A stretch of 64,000 bases of DNA from Bifidobacteriaceae bacterium (GCA_031281585.1 JAITFE010000030.1:39921-103920); one strand, 5' to 3'. Shown: positions 19,876 through 29,426, counted from the stretch's first letter. Notes: generated by a model not told the origin, from the sequence alone. Translations and numbers: made by a program.

Positions 19876-20634
19876 TCAGCGTTCGGCCAGGAGGTGCGCT
19901 TTCAGCGCCTCCTCGTAGGCGGGGCCCCAGTGGTACGGCGCGCTGCCCCACTTGTGGTTCTCCGCCGCGTACAACGCCGCCTCCGGGTAGCGGTAGAACT
20001 GCTCCGGCCGGAGGTCGCGGGCCATGTGCCGGTACATCTGGTCCAAGGAGTCGTTGACTCGGCGGTACCCGTTCGGGTCGGCCGCGGCCGGGGGGTACGG
20101 GACGGTCTTGGACACCATGGTTGACCAATAGACCCGCCCCACGCGCAGTTTGCCCAGCGCCCCCGCGCGTCGGAGCAGGCGCACCCAGCGGCGCCAAGCC
20201 CGTTGCCAGAGCTGAAAGCGCTCATCCGAATAGGCGCCGATGTCGCGTTCGGCGCCGCGCTGAAAGCCCGACTCGCGAAACTCGTCGGTCACGGTGGCGA
20301 AGCATTCCCGGCCGCGCTGGAACAGCGGGTAGCGCTCGTCGATCAGGTCCATCAGCAGGATGTCGAAATCCCCATCCCTCACCAGTTGTCTGAGCTTGGT
20401 GGAACCGAGGTCCCACTCCACCCGGCTGCGGCGAAACGCGGACTCGATGGCGGCGGTGTCAACCCCCGTGAACGGGCGCTTCGACATGGCGCTGACCAGG
20501 GAAGACCGGGCCACGTATTCAGCCAACTCGATCCCGTCTTCGGGTCCCAGGTGCTCGAACACGTCCCGCGACACGCACGAACCGAAGATCAACACGCGCA
20601 GCGGCGCCGCCGCGTCTCTGGGCACCGTTCCCAC
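19876..20634 (-). CDS. DUF6270-like SGNH-fold protein of unknown function
   Basis: About 252 residues, soluble. It begins with a beta-strand and the motif LRVLIFGSCVSRDVFEHL, where GSCVSRD corresponds to the nucleophile block of SGNH-like proteins grouped as DUF6270, often found near glycan genes. Further conserved-looking pieces are FDILLMDLIDERYPLF and the C-terminal ENHKWGSAPYHWGPAYEEAL, rich in His and Trp. I set the start at GTG 20634 because TATACT (20642-20647) lies 7 nt upstream; GTG 20658 would place the promoter inside the gene. Same strand as the upstream GT-C-like gene, 116 nt apart. Substrate unknown. Confidence 0.7.
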   Translation of the reverse strand: MGTVPRDAAAPLRVLIFGSCVSRDVFEHLGPEDGIELAEYVARSSLVSAMSKRPFTGVDTAAIESAFRRSRVEWDLGSTKLRQLVRDGDFDILLMDLIDERYPLFQRGRECFATVTDEFRESGFQRGAERDIGAYSDERFQLWQRAWRRWVRLLRRAGALGKLRVGRVYWSTMVSKTVPYPPAAADPNGYRRVNDSLDQMYRHMARDLRPEQFYRYPEAALYAAENHKWGSAPYHWGPAYEEALKAHLLAER

Positions 20635-20641
20635 GGATGCG

Positions 20642-20647
20642 AGTATA
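20642..20647 (-). promoter_or_regulatory. -10 box TATACT of a leaderless promoter (DUF6270 gene)
   Basis: TATACT on the minus strand, 7 nt before GTG 20634. It decides the start codon of the gene. Confidence 0.5.
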
Positions 20648-20745
20648 GGGGGCCGCACCGCGTCGCCGGAGCCATAAGCTCAGGTGGACGCTGTAATCTT
20701 TGGGTCAAAGCTCCAGGCAACCATTTCGTCACGAGGAGGCCGCAA

Positions 20746-21642
20746 ATGGGTGACTATCAGCCCCAACAGCCCTACCCGCCGTACGAGCCCCACCAGCAGC
20801 AGCCGGGTTGGGGGCCGCCGCCGCCCGCCGACCGGGGCGGTTTTGGATGGGCCGTTCTCGGCTTCTTCGTCCCAATTGTGGGGCTGGTCTTGTTCGTGGT
20901 GTGGCGCGAGTCAAAGCCCCGGAGCGCGAAGAGCGCGGGCGTGGGCGCCCTCCTGGGTTTCGTCCTCGTGATGATTGCGCCGGCCGCCGTGGTTCTCGCT
21001 CTCCGGGCCCCATGGAACCCGGTCGTTAGTTCGGAGCCGTATTCGGAGGTTTACGAGGCTCCCGACCCGACCGTTGAAGCCACCCCCGACGCGGAGCGGA
21101 CCAAGGCGGCCAGCCAGCAGCCCGTCTATTCGGGCGTGCCGGATCCGGCCCTGGCCGAAGGCCGCGAGTGGACCGGATCCATGGAAACCTCGATTGGTGC
21201 CATCAAGTTCACCCTTAACGGCGCCGCCGCCCCGCAGGCGACCGCCAACTTCATCCAGCTGGCCCGCGACGGCTACTACGACGGCTCCTCCTGCCACCGG
21301 CTCACCACCGCGGGCATCTTCGTCCTCCAGTGCGGTTCGCTGACCGGGGATGGCACCGACGGCCCCGGCTACCAGTTCGGCCCGCTTGAAAACGTCCCGG
21401 AGGACGGCGTCTACCCTCCCGGAGTCATCGCCATGGCACGCGCTTCCGCGGAAGACTCGCAGGGCGCCCAGTTCTTCATCACCTACGAGGAGAGCGTCAT
21501 CCCTGGCGGCTACACCGTGTTCGGGCGGGTCACGTCCGGACTTGACGCGATCGAAGACGTGGCGGCCGCAGGCACCGCCGACGGCGGCTCAGACGGACGG
21601 CCGGCGGTCGACGTGACGTTTGAAGCCATCGAGTTCGACTGA
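20746..21642 (+). CDS. Membrane-anchored cyclophilin-type peptidyl-prolyl isomerase, paralogue 1
   Basis: 298 residues. Pro/Gln/Tyr-rich N-terminus (MGDYQPQQPYPPYEPHQQQP), two membrane helices (about residues 36-57 and 65-85), a linker, then a cyclophilin domain (about 135-298: TANFIQLARDGYYDGSSCHRLT, GPGYQFGPLENVPEDGVYPPGVIAMARA, GAQFFITYEESVIPGGYTVFGRV). It would help fold proteins outside the membrane. The family's H-R and QFF-type residues are present. ATG 20746 follows GAGGAGG with 7-nt spacing. Its isomerase domain is closely similar to the one at 25332-26120. Confidence 0.9.
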   Translation: MGDYQPQQPYPPYEPHQQQPGWGPPPPADRGGFGWAVLGFFVPIVGLVLFVVWRESKPRSAKSAGVGALLGFVLVMIAPAAVVLALRAPWNPVVSSEPYSEVYEAPDPTVEATPDAERTKAASQQPVYSGVPDPALAEGREWTGSMETSIGAIKFTLNGAAAPQATANFIQLARDGYYDGSSCHRLTTAGIFVLQCGSLTGDGTDGPGYQFGPLENVPEDGVYPPGVIAMARASAEDSQGAQFFITYEESVIPGGYTVFGRVTSGLDAIEDVAAAGTADGGSDGRPAVDVTFEAIEFD

Positions 21643-21691
21643 CGGCGGCCCAAGCCGGCCCGGCCTGGGTCAGGGTGTCAGACCACAACGG

Positions 21692-21697
21692 TAACCT
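21692..21697 (+). promoter_or_regulatory. -10 box TAACCT of a leaderless promoter (DNA methyltransferase)
   Basis: TAACCT, 6 nt before ATG 21704, in the 61-bp gap after the isomerase gene. It suggests the methyltransferase is transcribed on its own. Confidence 0.45.
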
Positions 21698-21703
21698 TGC
21701 GCC

Positions 21704-22678
21704 ATGACTCCAAGTTCCTCCGTCGAAGGGGCCTCCCGGCCGGTGCCGCTGCGCGCTCCCCAGTTCGTCACGGTGGATCATGTGGTTGGCGCCAACTATC
21801 GCCGCGCACTCGACCATTCGGCTTTGGTGTGCGGCGACGCGTTGGCCGTGATGTCAAGTCTCCCGCCGGAGTCGGTCCAGGCGGTGGTCACGTCGCCGCC
21901 GTATTGGAGCCTGCGCGACTATGGGATCAGCGGGCAGATCGGGCTTGAGGAGAGCGTCTATTCGTTTGTTTCGAATCTAGCCGATGTGTTCGACCAAGTC
22001 TTCCGCGTCCTCAGGCGAGACGGCACGCTTTGGCTGAATATCGGCGACTCGTACACGTCCGGCAACCGAGGCTGGAGGGCTCCCGACAAGAAGAACCCGG
22101 CGCGTGCCATGAGCTTGCGTCCCCCCACACCTGAAGGCCTGAAGGACAAGGACCTCATTGGCGTTCCGTGGCGCCTTGCTTTGGCGATGCAGGAGCACGG
22201 ATGGTATCTCCGGTCGGAGGTGATCTGGCGAAAGCCGAACGCGCAGCCGGAGAGCGTTCGGGACCGGCCGACACGGGATCACGAGCAGCTTTTCTTGTTC
22301 TCCCGTTCCGAGCGTTACAAGTACCACGTCGATGCCGTCAAGGGTCCGGGCGGGCGCCGGTTGCGCACCGTCTGGGACATTTCCACCAAACCCAGTCGCG
22401 CCGCCGCAGGCCATTTCGCGACCTTCCCCGCGGAACTGGTCGAACGTTGTCTTCGAATCGGCACAGACGTCGGCGACTTGGTGCTGGACCCGTTCTTGGG
22501 CTCCGGCACGACCGCGCTGGTGGCGGGCGCGCTGGGCCGTCGTTTCCTGGGAATCGAACTCCATCCGGACTATCTGGCGATGAGCCGGAGCCGCTTGCTT
22601 GACGAGGGCTTCATCGACGCCACGCCCAAGGCCGCCGCGGGCCATGACCGGCAGGCAGGGCACCGTGCAGTCGTTTAG
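21704..22678 (+). CDS. Type II site-specific DNA methyltransferase, beta class (probably N4-cytosine)
   Basis: 324 residues. Modifies a DNA recognition site with S-adenosylmethionine. The order is typical of beta-class enzymes: catalytic motif IV first, TSPPYWSLRDYG at residues ~63-74, then the target-recognition region, then the SAM-binding DPFLGSGTTALVAGALGRRFLGIE near 262. TSPPYW favours N4-cytosine methylation, as in enzymes of the CCCGGG group (XcyI, Cfr9I), and the next gene looks like an XcyI-type endonuclease; the actual site is inferred, not seen. All catalytic motifs are intact. Confidence 0.9.
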   Translation: MTPSSSVEGASRPVPLRAPQFVTVDHVVGANYRRALDHSALVCGDALAVMSSLPPESVQAVVTSPPYWSLRDYGISGQIGLEESVYSFVSNLADVFDQVFRVLRRDGTLWLNIGDSYTSGNRGWRAPDKKNPARAMSLRPPTPEGLKDKDLIGVPWRLALAMQEHGWYLRSEVIWRKPNAQPESVRDRPTRDHEQLFLFSRSERYKYHVDAVKGPGGRRLRTVWDISTKPSRAAAGHFATFPAELVERCLRIGTDVGDLVLDPFLGSGTTALVAGALGRRFLGIELHPDYLAMSRSRLLDEGFIDATPKAAAGHDRQAGHRAVV

Positions 22679-22705
22679 CTTCCCCCGCCGGGGCGACAGG
22701 TCTTT

Positions 22706-23356
22706 GTGCAGGAGTTCCTCAGGCAGTACCGAGCCAAGGCCCTTGGCTCCGGACTGGAATCCGCCGTGGCGGGCGTGCACCCATCCGTGCTGGAACGCGA
22801 GGTGGAACACCATGTGCCGGTCGGGGCGCTGGCGCCGCTCGAGGCCGCGGGGCTTCGGCCCGAGGAGGTCTTCGCCCTGCCGTCTGTGCTCCGTGCGGCT
22901 CCGGGCATGCTGGCCCGGTACCGTCTGTTGCTGGGAGTGTCGCAAAAGCTTTTCTACTCTTCGCGATCAGGCCTTTCGTCCTTCAAATCGATGGAGGAAC
23001 GACAGGTGATCAGCGCCAAGGCTAACGGCATGATCGATCAGTTATGTGACGAGTTAAACCTCGCACTGGCTGACTTGGTGGCAGCTCTGCCCCCCGAATC
23101 TCTGCGGCTGGACGTCGCCTCTTTGCCGTTCCTGACTCTTGGCGTTCAGGCGGACGGGGCTTGGCGGGGACAGATCGGGCGGAGCGCCACAGCCGCCGTG
23201 TTCGAGGCCATGGTCGCGGTCGTGGCAGAACGGGTGGGCGATGCGATGATCAGGGATGGCAGTGCCGTGACTGTGGTCAATTCCGCCGGCCGGAGGGTAA
23301 CCATGGCCTTTGCGCCGGACCCGGATGTTGTCATTCGCGAGACTGTCGGGATTTGA
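22706..23356 (+). CDS. XcyI-type restriction endonuclease, C-terminally truncated
   Basis: 216 residues; starts GTG 22706, 27 nt after the methyltransferase. Segments APGMLARYRLLLGVSQKLFY, LSSFKSMEERQVIS, LPFLTLGVQADGAWRGQIG and AVFEAMVAVVAERVG resemble the XcyI family (CCCGGG-cutting, PD-(D/E)xK). The reading frame reaches FAPDPDVVIRE near residue 202, the first catalytic acidic block, and stops four codons later. The second block, E-x-K, which should follow within ~20 residues, and the rest of the C-terminal third are missing; the DUF349 stop codon lies only 12 nt beyond. It is probably inactive, with the methyltransferase kept. Family assignment is from memory of the motif pattern. Confidence 0.7.
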   Translation: MQEFLRQYRAKALGSGLESAVAGVHPSVLEREVEHHVPVGALAPLEAAGLRPEEVFALPSVLRAAPGMLARYRLLLGVSQKLFYSSRSGLSSFKSMEERQVISAKANGMIDQLCDELNLALADLVAALPPESLRLDVASLPFLTLGVQADGAWRGQIGRSATAAVFEAMVAVVAERVGDAMIRDGSAVTVVNSAGRRVTMAFAPDPDVVIRETVGI

Positions 23357-23367
23357 GCCGGCGGAGG

Positions 23368-25335
23368 CTACTCCCAGCCGCGTTCCGCTGACTGACGCAG
23401 GTTGTCGAGCATCTGGCGGCGCCCCTTGATGTCCTCTTTGAGGGCCGCGATCGAGGTTTGGTCGCCGGTGGCCTCAACCTTGACCAGTTTCCGCTCGAGC
23501 CCGGCTATGACCGCCTCGAGCTGGCTGGTCATCGATTCCATTCGGGCCATTGTCTCCGGGTTCGACTTCCGCCAACTGCGCTCTTCTTCGGAGCGGATCG
23601 TGTCCTCGACGGCCTTCATGCGCGCCTCGACCCTGTCCTGGTCCCGTCGGGGCACATGCCCCACCTTGTCCCACCGGTCTTCCAGATCCCGGAGCTTGGC
23701 CTTGGCCGCTTTGAGGTCGCGGATGGGGAGGAGCGTCTCCGCCTCTTGCACAATCGCCAGTTTGGCCTCAAGGTTGGCTTCCCGCTCCGCGTCGTTCGCC
23801 GCGTGCTGCGCGTCGCGCGCGTTGAAGAACCGGTCTTGAGCGGCTCGGAAACGCTGCCACAGGGCATCGTCCTCGCGTCGGGACAGCCGACCCGCCGACT
23901 TCCAACGTTCCATCAGGTTGCGGAACTCGCGCCCCGTCTCGCCCCAATCCTGCGAGGCGGAGAGCTTCTCAGCCTCCGCCACTATTTGCTCCTTGACCAT
24001 TTTCGCGGCGCCCTGGCGTTTGTCCAGTTCGGTGAAGAAAGTCCGCCGTTTGCGGTCGAAGCTGGTGCGAGCGTGTGAGAACCGCCGCCACAATTCGTCT
24101 TCGGTGGGACGGTCGATCTTCGGGCCGTTGCGTTGCGCCTCGCGCCACACGTCCAGGATTTCCCGCAGCTCGATTGAGGCCTGCTTCCAGTTGACCTGGT
24201 CGGGATGCTGCTCGGCTATGCCCTCGGCGCGCTCAACCAGCGCCGTTCGCTGGGCCAGCGCCTCGGCTCTGACGGCCGCCCGGTCGGCCTCGATGCGTTG
24301 CCGCACCACGGCCGCGCTGGCCTTGACCGCCCGGTATCTGGCCCGCAACCCTTCCAGGTCGCCGACGGCCGCCGGCTCGGCGAGTGCCTGTTTGAGGCTC
24401 GCGAGGGTTTGGTCGATGTCGCGTTGGGTCAATTGCTCAAGGCGCGCCTCGAACAGGTTGACTTGCGCCTCCAGGTCCAGGAAACGCCGCGCGTAAAGAG
24501 CCAACGCCTCTTCGGCCGGAACGCCCGGGAATTGCCCGACGGCCCGCTCCGATTTGCCTTCAACTACGAACACCGTGCCGTCTGGGTCGACCCGGCCCCA
24601 TTTGGAGGCCTTGACAATGTCCTCGTCGGCGTGGGTTGGCGGCGCGGCTGGCACCACAGGTCGGGGTGCCGCGCCTCCCGGCTTTGGCCCCGGTCCCGGT
24701 CGCGGTCCGGGCCTGGGCGGCCCCGGCTTCGGAATGGGCAGACCGGGGGAGGACGGTCGCGCCGCAGCCTCCGATGCCGTCAGTTCCGCCCCAGCACCAT
24801 CCTCAGACGCCGCTTCGGCCTCAGTGGTTGCCGCCTCAGGCCCCGGCGCGGCCTCGGCCTGTGGTGCCGCCTCGGGCTCTGGCACCGGCTCGGGTTCGGC
24901 CTCAGCGGTTGCGGCTTCTGGAAGCGCTGCGTCGGGTTCGGGCTCCGGCGCAGCCTCAGCCGCGTCCTCGGGTGCCGTCTCGGGTTCGGCTTCGGGGATT
25001 GCCGCCTCGGTTGCGGCTTCGGGCTCCGGCGCGTCGTCGGTCACGTCCTCGGGGGACGCTTCGGGCTCTGGTGCCGCTTCGGGGGCTGCCGCCTCGGTTG
25101 CGGCTTCCGGAAGCGTAGGCTCTGGCTCTGGTGTCGGCTCTGACGCAGAGTCCGCCGCCGCGGGTTCGTTCGGCTCGGGCTCCGGGGCTGGGAGCGGCGC
25201 GACGGCATCGTCGGCGTGCGCTAGCTCCGTCGGTTCGGCGGCTGCCTCCTCAGACGCCGGGGGTTCGGGGATGGGCAGGGGAGCGGCGCGGTCGGGCGGG
25301 GTGACCGGCGCGGCGCTGGGGTCAGGGGTGGTCAC
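23368..25335 (-). CDS. DUF349 domain protein with long acidic N-terminus
   Basis: 655 residues. The first ~235 are low complexity, almost only Pro, Ala and Glu (repeats of the type EPEAEPE/AATEAA), then a short Pro/Gly-rich piece (PGPPRPGPRPGPGPKPGG). The rest is helical and highly charged with several DUF349 repeats (ELREILDVWREAQRNGPKIDRPTEDELWRRFSHARTSFDRKR; GREFRNLMERWKSAGRLSRREDDALWQRFRAAQDRFF; KLRDLEDRWDKVGHVPRRDQDRVEARM), likely coiled coil. The molecular role is not settled. GTG 25335 overlaps the stop of the upstream isomerase gene (GTGA), so the two are translationally coupled. Confidence 0.88.
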   Translation of the reverse strand: MTTPDPSAAPVTPPDRAAPLPIPEPPASEEAAAEPTELAHADDAVAPLPAPEPEPNEPAAADSASEPTPEPEPTLPEAATEAAAPEAAPEPEASPEDVTDDAPEPEAATEAAIPEAEPETAPEDAAEAAPEPEPDAALPEAATAEAEPEPVPEPEAAPQAEAAPGPEAATTEAEAASEDGAGAELTASEAAARPSSPGLPIPKPGPPRPGPRPGPGPKPGGAAPRPVVPAAPPTHADEDIVKASKWGRVDPDGTVFVVEGKSERAVGQFPGVPAEEALALYARRFLDLEAQVNLFEARLEQLTQRDIDQTLASLKQALAEPAAVGDLEGLRARYRAVKASAAVVRQRIEADRAAVRAEALAQRTALVERAEGIAEQHPDQVNWKQASIELREILDVWREAQRNGPKIDRPTEDELWRRFSHARTSFDRKRRTFFTELDKRQGAAKMVKEQIVAEAEKLSASQDWGETGREFRNLMERWKSAGRLSRREDDALWQRFRAAQDRFFNARDAQHAANDAEREANLEAKLAIVQEAETLLPIRDLKAAKAKLRDLEDRWDKVGHVPRRDQDRVEARMKAVEDTIRSEEERSWRKSNPETMARMESMTSQLEAVIAGLERKLVKVEATGDQTSIAALKEDIKGRRQMLDNLRQSAERGWE

Positions 25336-26117
25336 TGTAGTTCAATCCCATCGATCGTCACGGCTATGGCGGGCCGGCCGTCCGTGCCCCCGTCTTCGGT
25401 GCCTGAGGCGGCAACGCCCTCGATTGCTTCGAGGCCGGACGTGACATGCCCAAATACACTGTATCCGCCCTGAATGACGCTTTCCTGGTATGTGATGAAA
25501 AACTGCGCCCCCTGGGAGTCTTCGGTTCCGGCGCGGGCCATGGCGATGGTGCCGGGGGGATACACGTCGTCCTCGGGCACGTTCTCAAGCGGACCGAACT
25601 GATAACCCGGACTGTCCGTGCCGTCGCCGGTCAGCGAACCGCATTGGAGAACGAAGATGCCGTCGGTGGTGAGCCGGTGGCACGACGAGGCGTCGTAGTA
25701 GCCGTCGCGGGCCAACTGGACAAAGTTCGCGGTGGCTTGCGGGGCCGCCGCCCCGTCAAGCGTGAACGCGATCTCCCCGACCGACGTTTGCATGGTGCCG
25801 GTCCATTCGCGTCCCTCCGCCAACGACGGGTCCGGCACGGCGGTGTAGGTGGCCTTGCCGTTCCCGGGCTCGGTCGGATCGGGTTCCGGCGTGTAGACCG
25901 CGCCCGTGTCGGAAGGCGCCGCGGCGGGCTCGTCGTTGCGTCCGGACAGCGCCGAAGTGATGATCACGGCGGCCAGGCCGCCCACCGCCACCGCCGCGAC
26001 GGTGACCCCGGCGATAATCTGATTCCGCCGCCTACGCTTGGCTTTTGCGATCATGCGCTGCTGGCGAGCGAGCGCCTTACGGCGCTCACGCTCGCGCTGC
26101 AAGTTGCGTTTGGCCAT
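25332..26117 (-). CDS. Membrane-anchored cyclophilin-type peptidyl-prolyl isomerase, paralogue 2
   Basis: About 261 residues. A very basic cytoplasmic N-terminus (MAKRNLQRERERRKALARQQRM...), one membrane helix (IIAGVTVAAVAVGGLAAVIITSAL), an acidic/Pro linker, and a cyclophilin domain nearly identical in layout to the one at 20746-21642 (TANFVQLARDGYYDASSCHRLT, SQGAQFFITYQESVIQGGYSVFGHV). It may fold exported proteins outside the membrane. ATG 26117 is the second of two adjacent ATGs; GGAGG lies 15 nt upstream. A TAGACT -10 box on this strand at 26165-26170 gives a ~45-nt leader. The stop overlaps the DUF349 start. Confidence 0.9.
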   Translation of the reverse strand: MAKRNLQRERERRKALARQQRMIAKAKRRRRNQIIAGVTVAAVAVGGLAAVIITSALSGRNDEPAAAPSDTGAVYTPEPDPTEPGNGKATYTAVPDPSLAEGREWTGTMQTSVGEIAFTLDGAAAPQATANFVQLARDGYYDASSCHRLTTDGIFVLQCGSLTGDGTDSPGYQFGPLENVPEDDVYPPGTIAMARAGTEDSQGAQFFITYQESVIQGGYSVFGHVTSGLEAIEGVAASGTEDGGTDGRPAIAVTIDGIELQ

Positions 26118-26164
26118 CATGCTCGAAGAACCTCCCCAACCTTGACAACTACCGGCGAGCGAAA

Positions 26165-26170
26165 AGTCTA
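26165..26170 (-). promoter_or_regulatory. -10 box TAGACT for the isomerase-DUF349 operon
   Basis: TAGACT on the minus strand in the gap divergent from hisS. TTGACA at 26142-26147 on the plus strand is also in this gap but no matching -10 is convincing. Confidence 0.35.
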
Positions 26171-26293
26171 TCGGTACCAGTCCATTACCCTGGAGAGCGC
26201 GTCAGCGGGGCTGGCGTCGAGGCCGCCGCGGCGGTGCGCCTCACGGCCGAAACCCGCTGCCTGAATTGTCTGATCTAGCGGAAAGGCGTCCCG

Positions 26294-27652
26294 ATGGCTG
26301 CTCGTCCCCGCCCACTGTCCGGGTTCCCCGAATGGCTGCCGTCCGGCCGGGCCGTGGAGCGTCATTTGATCGACACCTTGGCCCGTGTTTTCGCTTTGCA
26401 CGGCTTTGTGGAGATCGAGACCCGCGCCGTCGAGCCTTTGGGCGACCTGCTGCGGAAGGGAGAGACCTCCAAGGAGGTGTACGTGCTGCGGCGGCTTCAG
26501 GACGCCGAGCGCACCGGCTACGACGCGAAAACGCTGGGTCTGCATTTCGACCTGACCGTGCCCCTCGCGCGCTACGTGCTGGAAAACTCCGGTCAGCTGG
26601 ATTTTCCGTTCAAGCGTTATCAGATTCAGAAGGTCTGGCGCGGCGAGCGTCCCCAGGAGGGGCGTTTCCGCGAGTTCATCCAGGCGGATCTGGACGTGAT
26701 CGGGTTCGGGGAGCTGCCCTTCCACTACGAGGTGGAATTGCCGCTGGTGATGGCGGAGGCGCTGGCTGCCCTGGGGATTGGGGACTTCCGCGTGTTGGTC
26801 AACAACCGCAAAGTCGCGGAGGGCGTCTACCGAGGGCTTGGCTTGGGCGACAACATAGACGGCATTCTGCGTTGGATCGACAAACTCGACAAGATCGGCG
26901 CGGACGCGGTGGCCCAAGGCCTGGTCGAGGAGGGCCTGACCGCGGAGCAGGCCGCGGTCGCGCTCGACCTGGCGGCCATCTCGGGGTCCGATCCCGCCCA
27001 GGTTGTGGGCGCCGTCCGGCGCCTCGCCGGGAGAGCCGGGGCGGGCGGCCCCCTGCTGGAGGAGGGATTGGCGGAACTCGGCGCTCTCTTGGAGGCGGCC
27101 GAGCGACGCCTGCCGGGGATGGTGGTAGCGGATCTGAAGATCGCGCGCGGCCTGGACTACTACACCGGGTCGGTCTACGAGACGGTGTGGTCGGGGCAGG
27201 AATCGCTGGGGTCGGTCTGCTCCGGCGGCAGGTACGATTCGCTGGCTCAGGCGGGCAGCCAAACCTATCCCGGCGTGGGGCTGTCGATTGGCGTCTCGCG
27301 GCTGGTCAGCCGGGTGCTGGCGCTGGGGCTGCTGGCGCCCAGCCGGCTCTCCCCGGCGGCGGTCCTGGTGGCGGTGGTGGAGGAGGGCAACCGGACGGCA
27401 TCGGACTCCATCGCCGCGAAACTGCGGGCGCGGGGGATCCCGGCGGACGTGGCGCCGGCGGCGGCCAAGTTCGGCAAACAGTTGAAGTACGCGGACAAAC
27501 GCGGCATCCCGTTCGTCTGGTTCCCGGGCGTGGACGGACAAGGCGACCAGGTCAAAGACATCCGGTCGGGCGAACAAGTCGACGCGGACGCGGAGTCTTG
27601 GGCGCCGCCGCCGGCCGACCTGGGTCTCCGGTTCGTCCGGCCGGGCGGCTAG
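26294..27652 (+). CDS. hisS: Histidyl-tRNA synthetase
   Basis: 452 residues. Class II synthetase charging tRNA-His. Motifs: [33 protein letters not shown], motif 2 [32 protein letters not shown], histidine-binding block [21 protein letters not shown], motif 3 near [18 protein letters not shown], and a C-terminal anticodon-binding domain. ATG 26294 follows GGAAAGG. aspS begins 12 nt after its stop, the common actinobacterial hisS-aspS pair. Confidence 0.96.
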   Translation: MAARPRPLSGFPEWLPSGRAVERHLIDTLARVFALHGFVEIETRAVEPLGDLLRKGETSKEVYVLRRLQDAERTGYDAKTLGLHFDLTVPLARYVLENSGQLDFPFKRYQIQKVWRGERPQEGRFREFIQADLDVIGFGELPFHYEVELPLVMAEALAALGIGDFRVLVNNRKVAEGVYRGLGLGDNIDGILRWIDKLDKIGADAVAQGLVEEGLTAEQAAVALDLAAISGSDPAQVVGAVRRLAGRAGAGGPLLEEGLAELGALLEAAERRLPGMVVADLKIARGLDYYTGSVYETVWSGQESLGSVCSGGRYDSLAQAGSQTYPGVGLSIGVSRLVSRVLALGLLAPSRLSPAAVLVAVVEEGNRTASDSIAAKLRARGIPADVAPAAAKFGKQLKYADKRGIPFVWFPGVDGQGDQVKDIRSGEQVDADAESWAPPPADLGLRFVRPGG

Positions 27653-27663
27653 GATGCTTAGCC

Positions 27664-29415
27664 GTGCTACGTACTCATAACTGCGGCGAGCTGCGGCCCG
27701 GCCAAATCGGTCAAATTGTCACCTTGGCGGGCTGGGTGGCCTCGCGGCGCGACCACGGCGGGGTTGCGTTCATAGACCTGCGGGACGCCTCGGGGGTGGC
27801 GCAGGTGGTGATCCACGACGAGGCGACGGCCCACCAACTGCGTTCGGAATTCGTGCTGCAGGTCAAGGGTCTGGTCCGCGAGCGGCCGGAGGGGAACGAG
27901 AACCCGGAGCTGCCGACCGGCCAAGTCGAGGTTCTTGCCGAGGACGTGCTGGTGCTGAACCCGTCCAAGCCGCTGCCGTTCCCGATCGACGACCATGTGG
28001 AGGTCGGCGAGGAAACCCGCCTGAAGTACCGCTACCTGGACCTGCGCCGGACCAAGCCCGCCGCCGCGTTGCGGTTGCGCTCCGAAGTCAACCGGGTGAC
28101 GCGGGAGGTGCTGCATGACCGCGGGTTCGTGGAGATCGAGACGCCCACGCTGACACGCTCCACGCCGGAGGGCGCCCGCGACTTCCTGGTGCCGGCCCGC
28201 CTTTCACCGGGCCACTGGTACGCGCTGCCGCAGTCCCCGCAGTTGTTCAAGCAACTCCTGATGGTGGCGGGCATGGAGCGGTACTTCCAAATAGCGCGCT
28301 GCTACCGCGACGAGGACTTCCGTGCCGACCGCCAACCGGAGTTCACGCAGCTTGACGTTGAGATGTCGTTTGTCGACCAGGATGACGTGATCCTCTTGGC
28401 GGAGGCGGTCTTGCGGGCCGTGTGGCGGCTGATCGGCTACGAGATCCCGGCCATTCCCAGGCTGACCTACGCGGAGGCGATGCGGCGCTTTGGCTCCGAC
28501 AAGCCGGACCTGCGCTACGGCCTGGAGTTGGTTGAGTTGGCGGAGTACTTCGCGTCGACGCCGTTCCGGGTGTTCCAAGCGCCCTATGTGGGGGCCTTGG
28601 TCATGCCCGGGGGCGCCGCCCAGTCGCGGCGGACGTTCGACGCCTGGCAGGACTGGGCCAAGCAGCGGGGCGCGCGCGGGTTGGCGTATGTCACCATTTC
28701 CGAATCCGGCGAGCTTGGCGGTCCGGTCGCGAAAAACATTTCCGATGCCGAACGGGCCGGTTTGGCCGCTGCGGTGGGCGCCCAGCCCGGCGACTGCGTC
28801 TTCTTCGCGGCCGGGGCGCCGGGGCCGTCCCGCGCGCTGCTGGCCGCGGCCCGCGCCGAGATCGCGGCGCGTCTGGGCCTGGCCCGCGAGGGGGAGTGGT
28901 CCTTCGTCTGGGTGGTCGACGCGCCGCTGTTCAAACCGGTCGGCGAGGACGACGACGTGGCGGTGGGCGGCGGCGCCTGGACGGCCGTGCACCACGCCTT
29001 CACCAGCCCCACCCCGGAGTGGATCGAGCGCTTCGAAGAAGACCCGGGCGCGGCCCTCGCCTACGCCTATGACATTGTGTGCAACGGAAACGAGATTGGT
29101 GGCGGGTCGATCCGGATCCACCGCGCGGACGTGCAGCAGCGTGTCTTCCAGGTGATGGGCATTGGCCCGGCCGAGGCCCAGGAGAAGTTCGGCTTCTTGC
29201 TTGACGCCTTCCAGTTCGGCGCCCCGCCGCACGGCGGGATCGCCATGGGCTGGGACCGGATTGTGGCCCTGCTATCCGGCGCGGATTCGATCCGCGACGT
29301 GATCGCGTTCCCGAAGTCCGGCGGCGGCCTGGACCCGCTGACCGGCGCCCCCGCGCCGATCACACCCCTCCAGCGCAAGGAAGCCGGCGTCGACTTCAAG
29401 CCGAAGGCTGACTGA
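27664..29415 (+). CDS. aspS: Aspartyl-tRNA synthetase
   Basis: 583 residues, full length for the bacterial type with GAD insert. Class II enzyme charging tRNA-Asp (or tRNA-Asp/Asn; specificity not clear). N-terminal OB-fold ([40 protein letters not shown]), motif 2 [29 protein letters not shown], motif 3 [31 protein letters not shown] 27664 is 8 nt after TAGGAT (27650-27655), a possible own promoter built on the hisS stop codon; otherwise it is the second gene of the operon. Its end is 12 nt from the stop of the convergent ATPase gene. Confidence 0.96.
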   Translation: MLRTHNCGELRPGQIGQIVTLAGWVASRRDHGGVAFIDLRDASGVAQVVIHDEATAHQLRSEFVLQVKGLVRERPEGNENPELPTGQVEVLAEDVLVLNPSKPLPFPIDDHVEVGEETRLKYRYLDLRRTKPAAALRLRSEVNRVTREVLHDRGFVEIETPTLTRSTPEGARDFLVPARLSPGHWYALPQSPQLFKQLLMVAGMERYFQIARCYRDEDFRADRQPEFTQLDVEMSFVDQDDVILLAEAVLRAVWRLIGYEIPAIPRLTYAEAMRRFGSDKPDLRYGLELVELAEYFASTPFRVFQAPYVGALVMPGGAAQSRRTFDAWQDWAKQRGARGLAYVTISESGELGGPVAKNISDAERAGLAAAVGAQPGDCVFFAAGAPGPSRALLAAARAEIAARLGLAREGEWSFVWVVDAPLFKPVGEDDDVAVGGGAWTAVHHAFTSPTPEWIERFEEDPGAALAYAYDIVCNGNEIGGGSIRIHRADVQQRVFQVMGIGPAEAQEKFGFLLDAFQFGAPPHGGIAMGWDRIVALLSGADSIRDVIAFPKSGGGLDPLTGAPAPITPLQRKEAGVDFKPKAD

Positions 29416-29426
29416 CCGGCCTCTCG

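Noticed and set aside
20733..20739. Leaderless reading of the first isomerase gene
   Set aside because: GAGGAGG with 7-nt spacing is a clear ribosome site, so this gene has a leader.
25656..25664. GATGCCGTC counted with the motif
   Set aside because: It lacks the C before GATGCCGT, so it was left out of the 21 core copies.
26266..29415. 1,049-codon frame that would join a hisS shadow to aspS
   Set aside because: The first ~466 codons are an out-of-frame reading of hisS; aspS starts at GTG 27664.
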